From positions 1 through 34,598 of the IMG/VR virus record IMGVR_UViG_3300033153_010753: DNA of 34,598 nt; one strand, written 5' to 3'. This document shows, one piece after another, positions 18,469-24,906 of the stretch (its first letter is position 1; the number at the start of each line of letters is the position of its first letter). A program made the position numbers and the translations under genes. Source of the DNA: a virus. The notes beneath the pieces were generated by a model. It saw only the letters and a program-made list of their open reading frames with translations, did no database searches and was not told the DNA's origin.

Positions 18469-18933
18469 TTATTTACCTACTTTTGCTACTGCTGCAACTG
18501 GAATCTTTTCCTTTTTCACTTCTTCGGCTTCATCAACTTCTTCTTTTTCTTCCTTCTTGTCTTCTTTATCTTCAGCCTTTTCTTCGTCTTTCTCACCCTT
18601 TTTCTTATCGAAATTCCATTCTTGAAGATTTTCAGGTTCAACTTCACCAGTTTCCATACTAATTTCTTCTGGTTCTTCAGCAGGAACATCATCTATAGGT
18701 GCTTCTTCACTTTCACCATGAAGTAAAGCATACAGTTCATCAACTTTTGCAGTTAATTCTGCAAGTTTTTCTTCTGGAGATTTTTCTTCAACTGGTTCTT
18801 CAACAGGAAGTTCAGCAGGAACTTCTACATCAGCAGTGGCTTCAATTTCTTCAAAACCTTCATTTAAATTGGGTTTAAATGTCTTATCAAGTCTACCCAT
18901 AACTTCAAAAAGTCTTTCTTTATTGTCTTTCAT
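18469..18933 (-). CDS. Putative internal head protein with capsid-targeting-like N-terminus (154 aa)
   Basis: The first 25 residues (charged helix, then RLDKTFKPNLNE) match the first 26 of the 502-aa protein at 26372, while the rest is unrelated. Here the rest is an acidic Pro/Glu/Lys low-complexity tail ending in KVGK. T4 internal proteins share a short N-terminal capsid-targeting sequence removed by gp21 after an L/I-x-E-like site, and LNE|G here would fit that pattern. Upstream is a GTATTTATA site; downstream genes are the nucleotidyltransferase and an 82-aa protein. Internal-head localisation is inference. Confidence 0.6.
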   Translation of the reverse strand: MKDNKERLFEVMGRLDKTFKPNLNEGFEEIEATADVEVPAELPVEEPVEEKSPEEKLAELTAKVDELYALLHGESEEAPIDDVPAEEPEEISMETGEVEPENLQEWNFDKKKGEKDEEKAEDKEDKKEEKEEVDEAEEVKKEKIPVAAVAKVGK

Positions 18934-18948
18934 AATTGTGAATTTTTT

Positions 18949-18957
18949 TATAAATAC
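18949..18957 (-). promoter_or_regulatory. GTATTTATA motif upstream of 154-aa gene
   Basis: Perfect motif about 16 nt before ATG 18933. A further minus-strand copy lies at 19011-19019. Confidence 0.5.
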
Positions 18958-19010
18958 TAATTGAATCCAGTTAGCGCACTAAAAAGATTCTCGTTAATTT
19001 AATCATTTTT

Positions 19011-19019
19011 TATAAATAC
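19011..19019 (-). promoter_or_regulatory. GTATTTATA motif, distal copy
   Basis: Second minus-strand copy upstream of the 154-aa gene, about 25 nt from the divergent plus-strand copy at 19043. Confidence 0.4.
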
Positions 19020-19042
19020 TCAGCGATATTCATTTGGGTTCA

Positions 19043-19051
19043 GTATTTATG
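19043..19051 (+). promoter_or_regulatory. GTATTTATG motif overlapping start of 703-aa gene
   Basis: The motif contains ATG 19049. As at 3159, if it is a promoter core the real start would be the next in-frame ATG, at 19070. Confidence 0.45.
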
Positions 19052-21145
19052 ATTAAATTCCTCTACGAAATGAATTTAGAATGCTTAAACGACATAATCA
19101 CCAGTAATTTGGCAATACATATTGACCTAACAGACCTGAATTCTTGGGACTTAAACACTGGTTTAACATCATTTAGTTTAACTAAGTGGTCTGGTGCTGT
19201 AACTGATAATATCAATTTGATTGACTTTGGTTTAACTGCTTTTGATAACGGTAGAACTGATGTTATGTGGAGTGGTATCACATTAACATCACAAGATAAC
19301 CTGTTTTCAATGTACAGGGTTGGGTACAATAATGTATGGAATCCGACTTCTGGTGAAACAAGTGGTATTACCATAACAACCGAGTTCTTACCAATAACTG
19401 GAATAACTTCGGGTTCAAGTGGAAACTATTTTGATTTGAACGGTGGATACCTACAAGGATTCTTCAAGTTAGAAGATTTTAATTATGAATTGTTTCCAGC
19501 ACGATATAATGAAGGTATAACAATTGAATCAATAATGTATCTTTATCCTGATTCACAAGGCATATTTTATATGATGGGTGTTCGTGCCGAAGACAAATAT
19601 AATCCTTATTTTAGTGGTGAAACCGTAACAGGAAGTACAATAAGTGGTGTTACCACGAGTTTTGACAACTTCCTTGATGCACTTGAACCATATGAAGCAC
19701 TTAGACCAGCTTTTACTTCACCTGAAACTAATATGTATGTTACAAAATACAGTGAAGCACCACCACTTGATAACATTAAGAATAATGCAATTGCATTTGA
19801 ATTAACACAAGATAATAAATTGGCATATAAATATGTTAATGCTGATGGTTTTGTTGTAACTAATACATCCCCTTCACCAATTTATCCAACCACTGGTTGG
19901 ACTATTATCGCAATGGTTTTCACTCCCGATGATATTCTTGAACCAGAAGAACTTGAATGTGCTGACCAACGATTAGGTAAGTTAATATTCTATGTTAATG
20001 GACGTGCTGTTTGGACAATCAAAGAATTTCCAGAATTTTATTTCCACGGGTTTAAAAATGAAAAAGAAAAACAATTAGGTGTGCCGTATTCAATAAGTTG
20101 GGGTGGTGGTAGTTTTGGTTTAGCAGAATCTTGGCATTACGATTATCAGACATATATATTATATAGTGGTCAGGATACAGCATATATTAATTCAAAATTC
20201 TTTGTCGAAGCAGACCCAATCCCAACTGAATGTTATACCCCACCAACAGGAAGTACAGGAATGACAGGTGGTACATATTTGGCTGGGTTATCATTGAGTG
20301 CTGACAGCACAACATTTAAATATGCAGATATCTGTGACCCAGATACCCAACTCCCACTTACTGTAATGAGTATTGAATATACTGGAACAACTGCCGTTAC
20401 AACAGGTACGTCAGCAAACATATATTTCGTTAAATTCAATCAACCGATTTCAATGATATCAAATAGAGACTATGTTGTTGATTTATCAATATATGTTGAT
20501 GGTATTTTTAATTCAAGTGCTCAAAATAAGATTAGTGTTTTAATGTTTAGTGATGATGTAGATATTGATGTTGTTTCTGAAACAACATACCAATTCCCTC
20601 TCACGAATGCTTTTCTATTAGAGCAACAAGCAGATGGTTTACATCCGTTTCCAGACAGGCAAGAATATGAGTGGGTTGTTAATAAAATAGTGTATTATGG
20701 TGAGTCTGGACTTCCAGTTCCACGCCAAGAGGCATTGGCTGGAAGTGATGGTATTGGATTTGCTGTAAGGGACTATTATGTAACTGGTCAAGAGAAATGG
20801 TTATCATTAAGTAGTATATTTAGAACACCTGATAACAGTGGACAGAGTTTCGTGACCATTGGGTTATTAATTGAATCAACTAAAGAACTTATTACTGGTG
20901 GAACAATCTATGTTGATGATTTTGTTTATACTGCTGCCGATATTCTGGTACAGGATGAAAGAAAATTTGATTTAACAATTGAACAAAACTTTGATTCAAG
21001 TTTTATTGGTGGTATACAAAAACTTAGAATTTATGACAAAGCGTTTACTTCACCAGAAATTCTCCATAACGCATTAATGGAAAGTGAAAATGACCCAGCA
21101 AAAAATATGTTAGTAAGTAAAGGTGGGAGAATAATTTACCGTTAA
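19049..21145 (+). CDS. LamG-like virion structural protein (tail fibre/appendage candidate)
   Basis: About 698 aa from ATG 19049 (TTG 19034 and ATG 19070 are alternatives). Beta-rich, Gly/Thr/Ser-rich, no signal peptide. Two concanavalin/LamG-like pieces are suggested: a central one with IIAMVFTPDDIL and KLIFYVNGRAVWTIKEF (about residues 285-335), and a C-terminal one ending in GGIQKLRIYDKAFTSPEILH (about 650-670), the usual last strands of such domains. These domains often bind carbohydrates in phage tail appendages. The gene is opposed to the head genes. The next gene, a small Cys-rich protein, starts one base after its stop and is probably coupled. The receptor-binding role is inferred from fold and size. 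Confidence 0.65.
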   Translation: MIKFLYEMNLECLNDIITSNLAIHIDLTDLNSWDLNTGLTSFSLTKWSGAVTDNINLIDFGLTAFDNGRTDVMWSGITLTSQDNLFSMYRVGYNNVWNPTSGETSGITITTEFLPITGITSGSSGNYFDLNGGYLQGFFKLEDFNYELFPARYNEGITIESIMYLYPDSQGIFYMMGVRAEDKYNPYFSGETVTGSTISGVTTSFDNFLDALEPYEALRPAFTSPETNMYVTKYSEAPPLDNIKNNAIAFELTQDNKLAYKYVNADGFVVTNTSPSPIYPTTGWTIIAMVFTPDDILEPEELECADQRLGKLIFYVNGRAVWTIKEFPEFYFHGFKNEKEKQLGVPYSISWGGGSFGLAESWHYDYQTYILYSGQDTAYINSKFFVEADPIPTECYTPPTGSTGMTGGTYLAGLSLSADSTTFKYADICDPDTQLPLTVMSIEYTGTTAVTTGTSANIYFVKFNQPISMISNRDYVVDLSIYVDGIFNSSAQNKISVLMFSDDVDIDVVSETTYQFPLTNAFLLEQQADGLHPFPDRQEYEWVVNKIVYYGESGLPVPRQEALAGSDGIGFAVRDYYVTGQEKWLSLSSIFRTPDNSGQSFVTIGLLIESTKELITGGTIYVDDFVYTAADILVQDERKFDLTIEQNFDSSFIGGIQKLRIYDKAFTSPEILHNALMESENDPAKNMLVSKGGRIIYR

Positions 21146-21146
21146 A

Positions 21147-21350
21147 ATGAGCAGGTTGTCTGAGATTTTTGAGGGTTGGAAGAATTTCACGTTTCAAAAC
21201 CCAACTATTGAGAAAGAAGCAAAAAGACGTATGGAAATTTGTGTTGGCTGTCCTGAATTAAATTCAAGAAGTTTTTGTGTTAAATGTGGATGTTATATGC
21301 CAGCAAAAGTCAGAAGTTCTAAGTCAAAATGCAAATTAAGAAAGTGGTAA
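21147..21350 (+). CDS. Small Cys-rich zinc-binding protein (DUF6171-like)
   Basis: 67 aa with six Cys: CVGC at 32-35, CVKCGC at 44-49, and Cys62 in KCKLRKW. The pattern MEIC..CP...C..CGC.MPAKVR....C...KW matches small phage zinc-ribbon proteins that I believe are catalogued as DUF6171; their function is unknown. The ATG starts 1 nt after the stop of the 703-aa structural gene, so the two are translated together. Its stop abuts the convergent gene at 21351 with no spacer. Confidence 0.75.
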   Translation: MSRLSEIFEGWKNFTFQNPTIEKEAKRRMEICVGCPELNSRSFCVKCGCYMPAKVRSSKSKCKLRKW

Positions 21351-21815
21351 TTATCCGACAACCGATTTTACGTGCTCATGAACCTTCTCAGACCACTGCG
21401 ATTTATTACTTGTAATAATTAGATATGTATTATCAAACGCAAGACCACGTACATCATCATCGTATACGCATATTCTATTATAACTCTCAAGAATTTGGGT
21501 TTCACCTTTAGATGTGATTTCAATCGACCCATTTAAACAAGTAATGCAGCCAATATAAAATTGTTTTTCCAATTTAAAAGAAGAACCTTTAGGAATATAG
21601 AAAAAAACAGCACTTTCATCTGGATTCTCATGATTTATGATTTTTTTAAACCTGATGTCGTTGTCATCAATACAATTATCCCATTCAGCAAAAAAACGTA
21701 TAATAATACCGTCACTAATCTCATGAACATCAGGAAGTTCTTTAAGTAAATCTGATTTTCTTTTATTAATTAAGTGCTCAATTTTATCTAATAATATTTT
21801 CTTTTCCTCACTCAT
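21351..21815 (-). CDS. Cupin-like small protein, function unknown
   Basis: 154 aa. A helical N-terminus is followed by beta strands (VFFYIPKGSSFKL, then IGCITCLNGSIEITSKGET, then YLIITSNKS) in an order typical of a cupin-like barrel, but without the metal-binding His set. The start lies 1 nt after the stop of the 207-aa gene, so they form an operon under the 22455-22463 motif. The fold is tentative. Confidence 0.6.
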   Translation of the reverse strand: MSEEKKILLDKIEHLINKRKSDLLKELPDVHEISDGIIIRFFAEWDNCIDDNDIRFKKIINHENPDESAVFFYIPKGSSFKLEKQFYIGCITCLNGSIEITSKGETQILESYNRICVYDDDVRGLAFDNTYLIITSNKSQWSEKVHEHVKSVVG

Positions 21816-21816
21816 A

Positions 21817-22440
21817 TTAACAATATGGTGTATTTTGAACGTTATTTTTTAAATCATCAGTTCTGAGTTCCAGTGTTTCGTTTTCAATAAAATTTTGTGT
21901 ATATTCTCGAATAAATAATATCTGAATTTTTGGTGGTGCATTCTCGAAAGCAGTAAACTTAACATCATCACCATCCATAGTAAATAATGTAACACCAATA
22001 TCATTCCAATCAAAAATATCATACCATGATTCACCACTTGGTTCAATTGCATCTGCCATTGTACCACCCCAATTACCCGGGTCGTACCAACCACCCACAT
22101 TAATATCAATTCTATCTGATTGAAAGAATAAATTAAATTTGAGTGGTTCTTTTTCAATGTCATAGATGTATTCCATGTCAAGGGAATATTCTAATGTCAC
22201 TCTATCAGCATCTTCTTTATTGGTTTCGTCCCAATTACCAGTAATAAATGAATCGGTGATTTTTACAATTTTGACCTTATCTTTTCTATTCAAAAGCGAA
22301 TCACAGATAAACTGCTTTTGTAAATCTTCGTTTTGTAATAAATCCGTGACTTCTTGTTCCTTAAGAAATTCATCATTACCTAAAAAATCAAAATTCTTAA
22401 TTTCTTCACTAATAATTTTGACAAAATCCTTCTTATTCAT
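21817..22440 (-). CDS. Acidic protein of unknown function (207 aa)
   Basis: Begins MNKKDFVKIISEEIKNFDF and is acidic, with beta-rich middle segments and a Trp/Gly-rich stretch GGWYDPGNWGGTMADAIEPS near residues 118-137. No known domain. It is first gene of a two-gene operon with the cupin-like protein, with a GTATTTATT motif about 15 nt upstream. Confidence 0.65.
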   Translation of the reverse strand: MNKKDFVKIISEEIKNFDFLGNDEFLKEQEVTDLLQNEDLQKQFICDSLLNRKDKVKIVKITDSFITGNWDETNKEDADRVTLEYSLDMEYIYDIEKEPLKFNLFFQSDRIDINVGGWYDPGNWGGTMADAIEPSGESWYDIFDWNDIGVTLFTMDGDDVKFTAFENAPPKIQILFIREYTQNFIENETLELRTDDLKNNVQNTPYC

Positions 22441-22454
22441 ATGGAACTATTTTT

Positions 22455-22463
22455 AATAAATAC
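22455..22463 (-). promoter_or_regulatory. GTATTTATT motif upstream of 207-aa gene
   Basis: Motif variant about 15 nt before ATG 22440. Confidence 0.45.
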
Positions 22464-22517
22464 TCAGAAATATTATAAAATTTTTATTTTTTTTCGTATC
22501 AATTTCCTACTTCATCA

Positions 22518-22684
22518 GTATTTATAGTTGAAAGTCATTGCTTAATAATTTCTATTAAGTTAGGTCTGAGTAAATCAGGAATGGTTTTTGAATTTTATCG
22601 CCAGACAGTGGTTATGTAAAATTTGAGACTTGACTAAATTAAATTTGGTAGTTGCACCGTGTAATGCGGTGCAATTATTTTTTT
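22518..22684 (+). ncRNA. Candidate small RNA: GTATTTATA motif to strong terminator
   Basis: A perfect GTATTTATA motif (22518-22526) is followed by about 125 nt without a convincing gene and then by a textbook terminator (22652-22680). The only frame is 12 codons (ATG about 22599 after a weak AGGA). The unit looks like a short terminated transcript. No known RNA family is recognised. Confidence 0.4.
22652..22684 (+). terminator. Intrinsic terminator
   Basis: TTGCACCG/CGGTGCAA stem, 7-nt loop, then TTATTTTTTT. Confidence 0.85.
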
Positions 22685-22692
22685 CACATATT

Positions 22693-22756
22693 TTGTAACA
22701 TTTTTATGATTTTTTTCGTATAATGTTTGTATTTATGATTTTAATGCGTATATTTG
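22693..22756 (+). promoter_or_regulatory. Stacked promoters heading tRNA array A
   Basis: Three signals overlap: TTGTAA (22693) to TATAAT (22719-22724); a GTATTTATG motif (22729-22737); and a Bacteroidetes-type promoter TTTG (22726-22729)-N19-TATATTTG (22749-22756). The last matches the -33/-7 consensus of Bacteroidetes primary sigma. The same stack occurs at 27891. Confidence 0.75.
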
Positions 22757-22784
22757 CATTCGAATCAAGTTAGTTTTTAGAGTA

Positions 22785-22859
22785 ATGAAAAATTTATTGA
22801 ACATACAACCCCAACCGCAACAACATCCACAGGATGGTGAATGGGGAAGTTCTGCTTAA
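22785..22859 (+). CDS. 24-aa leader-like mini-ORF before array A
   Basis: ATG 22785 gives 24 codons: MKNLLNI, then a Gln/Pro/His-rich stretch (QPQPQQHP) and a DGEWGSSA ending. It starts about 20 nt after the expected transcription start and ends about 30 nt before a terminator hairpin. A sister cassette at 27977 encodes another MKN(L/V)(L/M)NI peptide. The layout resembles attenuator leader peptides, though a small functional peptide is possible. Confidence 0.5.
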   Translation: MKNLLNIQPQPQQHPQDGEWGSSA

Positions 22860-22890
22860 TTTTTCAAAGAGAAGTTTTAGGTTAAACATG

Positions 22891-22920
22891 AACCCCATTC
22901 GCAAGAGTGGGGTTTTTTTA
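22891..22920 (+). terminator. Intrinsic terminator after mini-ORF
   Basis: AACCCCATTC/GAGTGGGGTT stem with GCAA tetraloop and a run of seven T. It lies between the array A promoter and the tRNAs. Confidence 0.85.
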
Positions 22921-22995
22921 TTGTTATAAGTGAATATAACTAAGGGGCATTAAAGGGGCATAACGGGCAATTATTAATATAAGTAAATATAAATC

Positions 22996-23124
22996 ATGGC
23001 AAAAGAAAAAAGTAAGACAAAAAAATTAAAGAAGTTGAATGACCAATTGAAAAGTCATTCACAGAATCCTAAAATGGTTGCAAACCTGAAAAATAGAATT
23101 GCAACAGTTGAAAGTGGTAAGTAA
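22996..23124 (+). CDS. Small lysine-rich protein (42 aa)
   Basis: MAKEKSKTKKLKKLNDQ and so on to VESGK; very basic, predicted helical. It starts about 75 nt after the terminator and stops 6 nt before the first tRNA, so it would be carried on the array A transcript. The composition would suit RNA or DNA binding, but no family is recognised. Confidence 0.55.
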   Translation: MAKEKSKTKKLKKLNDQLKSHSQNPKMVANLKNRIATVESGK

Positions 23125-23130
23125 GTTGAA

Positions 23131-23206
23131 CGGGATATAGTACAGTTGGTAGTATGCGTGCTTTGGGAGCACGAGGTCGCAGGTTCGAGTCCTGCTATCC
23201 CGACCA
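23131..23206 (+). tRNA. tRNA-Pro(UGG)
   Basis: Canonical cloverleaf: acceptor CGGGATA/TATCCCG, anticodon arm CGTGC-TTTGGGA-GCACG, T-arm GCAGG-TTCGAGT-CCTGC, A73, encoded CCA. Confidence 0.93.
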
Positions 23207-23207
23207 A

Positions 23208-23303
23208 CGGGTGTTGAGCGAGTTTGGTTTAAGCTGCTGGTCTTGGAAGCCAGTGAGGGCACAAAGGCGTTGTCCTCCGTGAGTTCGAATCTCACACACC
23301 CGA
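23208..23303 (+). tRNA. Class-II tRNA with UGG anticodon (isotype uncertain)
   Basis: Acceptor CGGGTGT/ACACCCG, D-stem AGC/GCT, anticodon arm CTGGT-CTTGGAA-GCCAG, long variable arm GAGGGCA/TGTCCTC, T-arm GTGAG-TTCGAAT-CTCAC, A73, no CCA. The variable arm marks Ser/Leu-type bodies, but the anticodon by position is UGG (Pro). One base change would give UGA (Ser). Confidence 0.75.
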
Positions 23304-23312
23304 CTAAGTAAT

Positions 23313-23443
23313 GGTGGACGTAATATTGTACGTAAGTAGACTGATGAATCCAAGAGGGAACGCTTGGTGAAAAATGAGAAAAGCGTATGGCAACAACGTC
23401 ACTCCCGATGAGGGGAGAAATTGCAGTGAAAATCCTGTCCATT
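23313..23443 (+). ncRNA. Structured spacer RNA S1
   Basis: Closed by GGTGGAC/GTCCATT (7 bp with two G-U). Internal hairpins: ACGT/ACGT, CCAAG/CTTGG and CTCCC-GATGA-GGGAG. It lacks a TTCRA T-loop, so it is not an ordinary tRNA. Unrecognised family. Confidence 0.4.
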
Positions 23444-23454
23444 ATTTTTAATAT

Positions 23455-23531
23455 GGTGATTGTAGCTCAATTGGTAGAGCACCTGATTGTGGTTCAGGCG
23501 GTTGCGGGTTCAAGTCCCGTCTTTCACCCCA
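23455..23531 (+). tRNA. tRNA-His(GUG), copy 1
   Basis: Anticodon arm CCTGA-TTGTGGT-TCAGG, T-arm GCGGG-TTCAAGT-CCCGT, G-1 opposite C73 as expected for His, CCA encoded. The acceptor stem has two T-T mismatches. Confidence 0.88.
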
Positions 23532-23532
23532 A

Positions 23533-23605
23533 CGAGTAGTAGCGAAGTTGGTATCGTGCCACATTTGGGATGTGGAGACCGCAGGTTCGAGTCCTGCCTA
23601 CTCGA
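23533..23605 (+). tRNA. tRNA-Pro(UGG), second canonical copy
   Basis: Acceptor CGAGTAG/CTACTCG, anticodon arm CCACA-TTTGGGA-TGTGG, T-arm GCAGG-TTCGAGT-CCTGC, A73, no CCA. Confidence 0.92.
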
Positions 23606-23607
23606 CT

Positions 23608-23683
23608 GTGTTAGTTGCAGATGTTGGTAGTCTGCACGTGACTGTGAATCACGGATACGGGGGTTCGATTCCCCTCTAACACC
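23608..23683 (+). tRNA. tRNA-His(GUG), copy 2
   Basis: Acceptor GTGTTAG/CTAACAC, anticodon arm CGTGA-CTGTGAA-TCACG, C73. The base before G1 is T, not the usual G-1. Confidence 0.88.
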
Positions 23684-23686
23684 CAA

Positions 23687-23738
23687 AATGATAATTTAGA
23701 TTATCATGTTAAAATAAAGTGATGGTTTAGATTATCAT
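23687..23738. repeat. Hairpin direct repeat between His and Gln tRNAs
   Basis: ATGATAAT-TTAG-ATTATCAT (perfect 8-bp hairpin) is followed by a second, slightly decayed copy TGATGGTTTAGATTATCAT. Possible processing signal. Confidence 0.5.
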
Positions 23739-23742
23739 ATAT

Positions 23743-23815
23743 TGTCTCGTAGTGTAATTGGCAACACAACTCCCTCTGAAGGAGAAGAGTGCAGGTTCAA
23801 ATCCTGCCGAGACAA
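23743..23815 (+). tRNA. tRNA-Gln(CUG)
   Basis: Acceptor TGTCTCG/CGAGACA, anticodon loop CTCTGAA (CUG) on a CTCC/GGAG stem, T-arm GCAGG-TTCAAAT-CCTGC, A73. Confidence 0.88.
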
Positions 23816-23821
23816 CGAGTA

Positions 23822-23858
23822 TCCGCTAAATGAGTGGTTATTTAATGTAATTAGCGGA
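23822..23858 (+). repeat. Inverted repeat in array A spacer
   Basis: TCCGCTAA and TTAGCGGA form a perfect 8-bp stem around a 21-nt loop between tRNA-Gln(CUG) and the tRNA-like gene at 23897. Confidence 0.5.
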
Positions 23859-23896
23859 ATGCTGTGTTTATATCAGGTTTCCGCAGAATATAATAA

Positions 23897-23981
23897 GGTG
23901 GGGTAGCTTAAAGAAAAGCGATTGGTGCAACGAAGCCAATAGTTTTGGGTATAATGGCGCAATGTAATCCCAATCCCGCCC
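23897..23981 (+). tRNA. Aberrant tRNA-like gene, possible Cys(GCA), 10-nt anticodon loop
   Basis: Acceptor GGTGGGG/TCCCGCC (7 bp with wobbles), D-stem GCT/AGC, anticodon stem ATTGG/CCAAT with a 10-nt loop TGCAACGAAG in which U33 would precede GCA. The T-stem TTGGG/CCCAA carries a 19-nt loop instead of 7 and has no TTCRA. Hand fold; function unclear. Confidence 0.4.
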
Positions 23982-23985
23982 ACAT

Positions 23986-24066
23986 TGACCTCTGGCAGAA
24001 TGGCTAATGCATCGCCCTTTGAAGGCGACACCGAAAGGTTTAAGGGTTCGAATCCCTTGGGGTCAT
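23986..24066 (+). tRNA. tRNA-Gln(UUG) with hairpin variable loop
   Basis: Acceptor TGACCTC/GGGGTCA, anticodon arm TCGCC-CTTTGAA-GGCGA, T-arm AAGGG-TTCGAAT-CCCTT. The variable region is 13 nt and forms ACC-GAAA-GGT, unusual for Gln. Confidence 0.85.
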
Positions 24067-24073
24067 CTAAAAT

Positions 24074-24161
24074 GATGGTGTAGCTCAATTTAGAAGTGTA
24101 CACTTTAGAGTGCTGCCGTTGGAGGCAGTGGATGTAGGTGAGAACCCTACCACCATCACCA
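24074..24161 (+). tRNA. Aberrant tRNA, UGG-like 6-nt anticodon loop, D-loop hairpin insertion
   Basis: Perfect acceptor GATGGTG/CACCATC, A73, CCA encoded. The D-loop contains the palindrome AAGTGTACACTT, an insertion relative to a normal CAATTGGTAGAG loop. Anticodon stem CTGCC/GGCAG with a 6-nt loop GTTGGA (U33, UGG, A37, no 38). T-loop TGAGAAC instead of TTCRANY. Confidence 0.65.
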
Positions 24162-24162
24162 T

Positions 24163-24235
24163 TGACCTCTGGTGTAATTGGTAACACATCTGATTTTGGT
24201 TCAGAAGAGTGCAAGTTCGAGCCTTGCGGGGTCAA
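24163..24235 (+). tRNA. tRNA-Gln(UUG), canonical copy
   Basis: Acceptor TGACCTC/GGGGTCA, identical to the copy at 23986; anticodon arm TCTGA-TTTTGGT-TCAGA; T-arm GCAAG-TTCGAGC-CTTGC; A73. Confidence 0.92.
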
Positions 24236-24239
24236 CTTT

Positions 24240-24270
24240 TTGTAACAAATCCCACTTATTTTCGTATATA
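24240..24270 (+). promoter_or_regulatory. TTGTAACA...TTTTCGTATATA promoter
   Basis: TTGTAA (24240-24245), 19 nt, TATATA (24265-24270). The first ATG of the operon is only 7 nt after the second box, so the transcript would be nearly leaderless. Confidence 0.6.
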
Positions 24271-24276
24271 TAATAA

Positions 24277-24513
24277 ATGAATGAACAAGAAAAAATAGAG
24301 AAACTTGAAAAACAGGTTGATGACCTAACAACCCGACTCATTGATTTGACTTTTGAAATGAATTATAATAAAGAAACAGAATTACTTGAATTTGTTCGAG
24401 AATTATTTGTATCTTTACAGAATGTGGGTGAGAAACTCAGTAAAGAAGAAATTATTGAGAATCTTAAAAATTATATTCAGGTATTTGCTAAAGATAATAA
24501 CTTACAATTATGA
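24277..24513 (+). CDS. Small coiled-coil protein (78 aa)
   Basis: Begins MNEQEKIEKLEKQVDDLTTR, with heptad-like Leu/Val spacing over residues 5-30, then amphipathic helices. Soluble and acidic. First gene of a four-gene operon with overlapping reading frames; its stop overlaps the next ATG (ATGA at 24510). No known family. The operon's last gene is a cREC-like protein, so these may be partners. Confidence 0.65.
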   Translation: MNEQEKIEKLEKQVDDLTTRLIDLTFEMNYNKETELLEFVRELFVSLQNVGEKLSKEEIIENLKNYIQVFAKDNNLQL

Positions 24514-24761
24514 ACGCAGAAGAACTATTGATTTATTTAAAAGATTGTATTAAGAAATTGGATGAATCTTCAGATGGTTTAGAATTCGAACCAATCATAA
24601 CACCAACCATGTATGACCCAAAAGAAATACAGAATGATGTAACGATGATTATAATGGAACAGGTTGGAGACGATACCATCCCAAAATTCAGGGTCGATGT
24701 TAAAGACTTAGAAGCGATAAGAAATCGAAAGAAATGGATAAAAATGAAAGGTGATGAGTAA
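24510..24761 (+). CDS. Small soluble protein of unknown function (83 aa)
   Basis: Begins MNAEELLIYLKDCIKKLDES; helical N-terminus, then a beta-like region with MIIMEQVGDD and a basic end RNRKKWIKMKGDE. The ATGA overlap with the 78-aa gene and the overlap with the next small gene (ATG 24754) indicate translational coupling. Not recognised; its size and sequence would suit a small virion-assembly or regulatory protein. Confidence 0.65.
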   Translation: MNAEELLIYLKDCIKKLDESSDGLEFEPIITPTMYDPKEIQNDVTMIIMEQVGDDTIPKFRVDVKDLEAIRNRKKWIKMKGDE

Positions 24762-24906
24762 ACTAAGAGTAGGACATAAAGAGAATTCAGCAATCAATGG
24801 AGAGTATGCTGGTCATGTAAGAGGCTGGCTCAAAAGATTCACATCCAAGAAACGCAGGAGACTTGGTAAAGAAGATATTAATAAACGACAAAGTAATGAG
24901 TTATAA
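24754..24906 (+). CDS. Small basic protein (50 aa)
   Basis: MSKLRVGHKENSAINGEYAG, then an Arg/Lys-rich segment (WLKRFTSKKRRRLGKED). It overlaps both neighbours: it starts 8 nt inside the end of the 83-aa gene and runs 11 nt into the cREC-like gene. The strongly basic composition suits nucleic-acid binding. Too short for most ORF cut-offs, but nested tightly enough in the operon to be credible. Confidence 0.55.
   Translation: MSKLRVGHKENSAINGEYAGHVRGWLKRFTSKKRRRLGKEDINKRQSNEL

Noticed and set aside
18975-19010. 11-codon ORF (MIKLTRIFLVR) on the minus strand after the 19011 motif
   Set aside because: Too short to support; probably a leader segment.
1680-22463. TATAAATA strings read as classical T4 late promoters
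   Set aside because: For the genes concerned the string is on the antisense strand; the sense strand reads TATTTATA. Reported as a distinct motif instead.
23338-23372. CTGATGA followed by a stem and GAAA in spacer S1, as in a hammerhead ribozyme core
   Set aside because: Neither stem III nor a UH cleavage site can be formed in type I, II or III order; the core match alone is likely by chance.
23059-24331. Long minus-strand ORFs across array A (127 and 152 codons) and 28345-28698
   Set aside because: They run antisense through tRNAs and structured spacers, have no start signals and show tRNA-derived peptide patterns.
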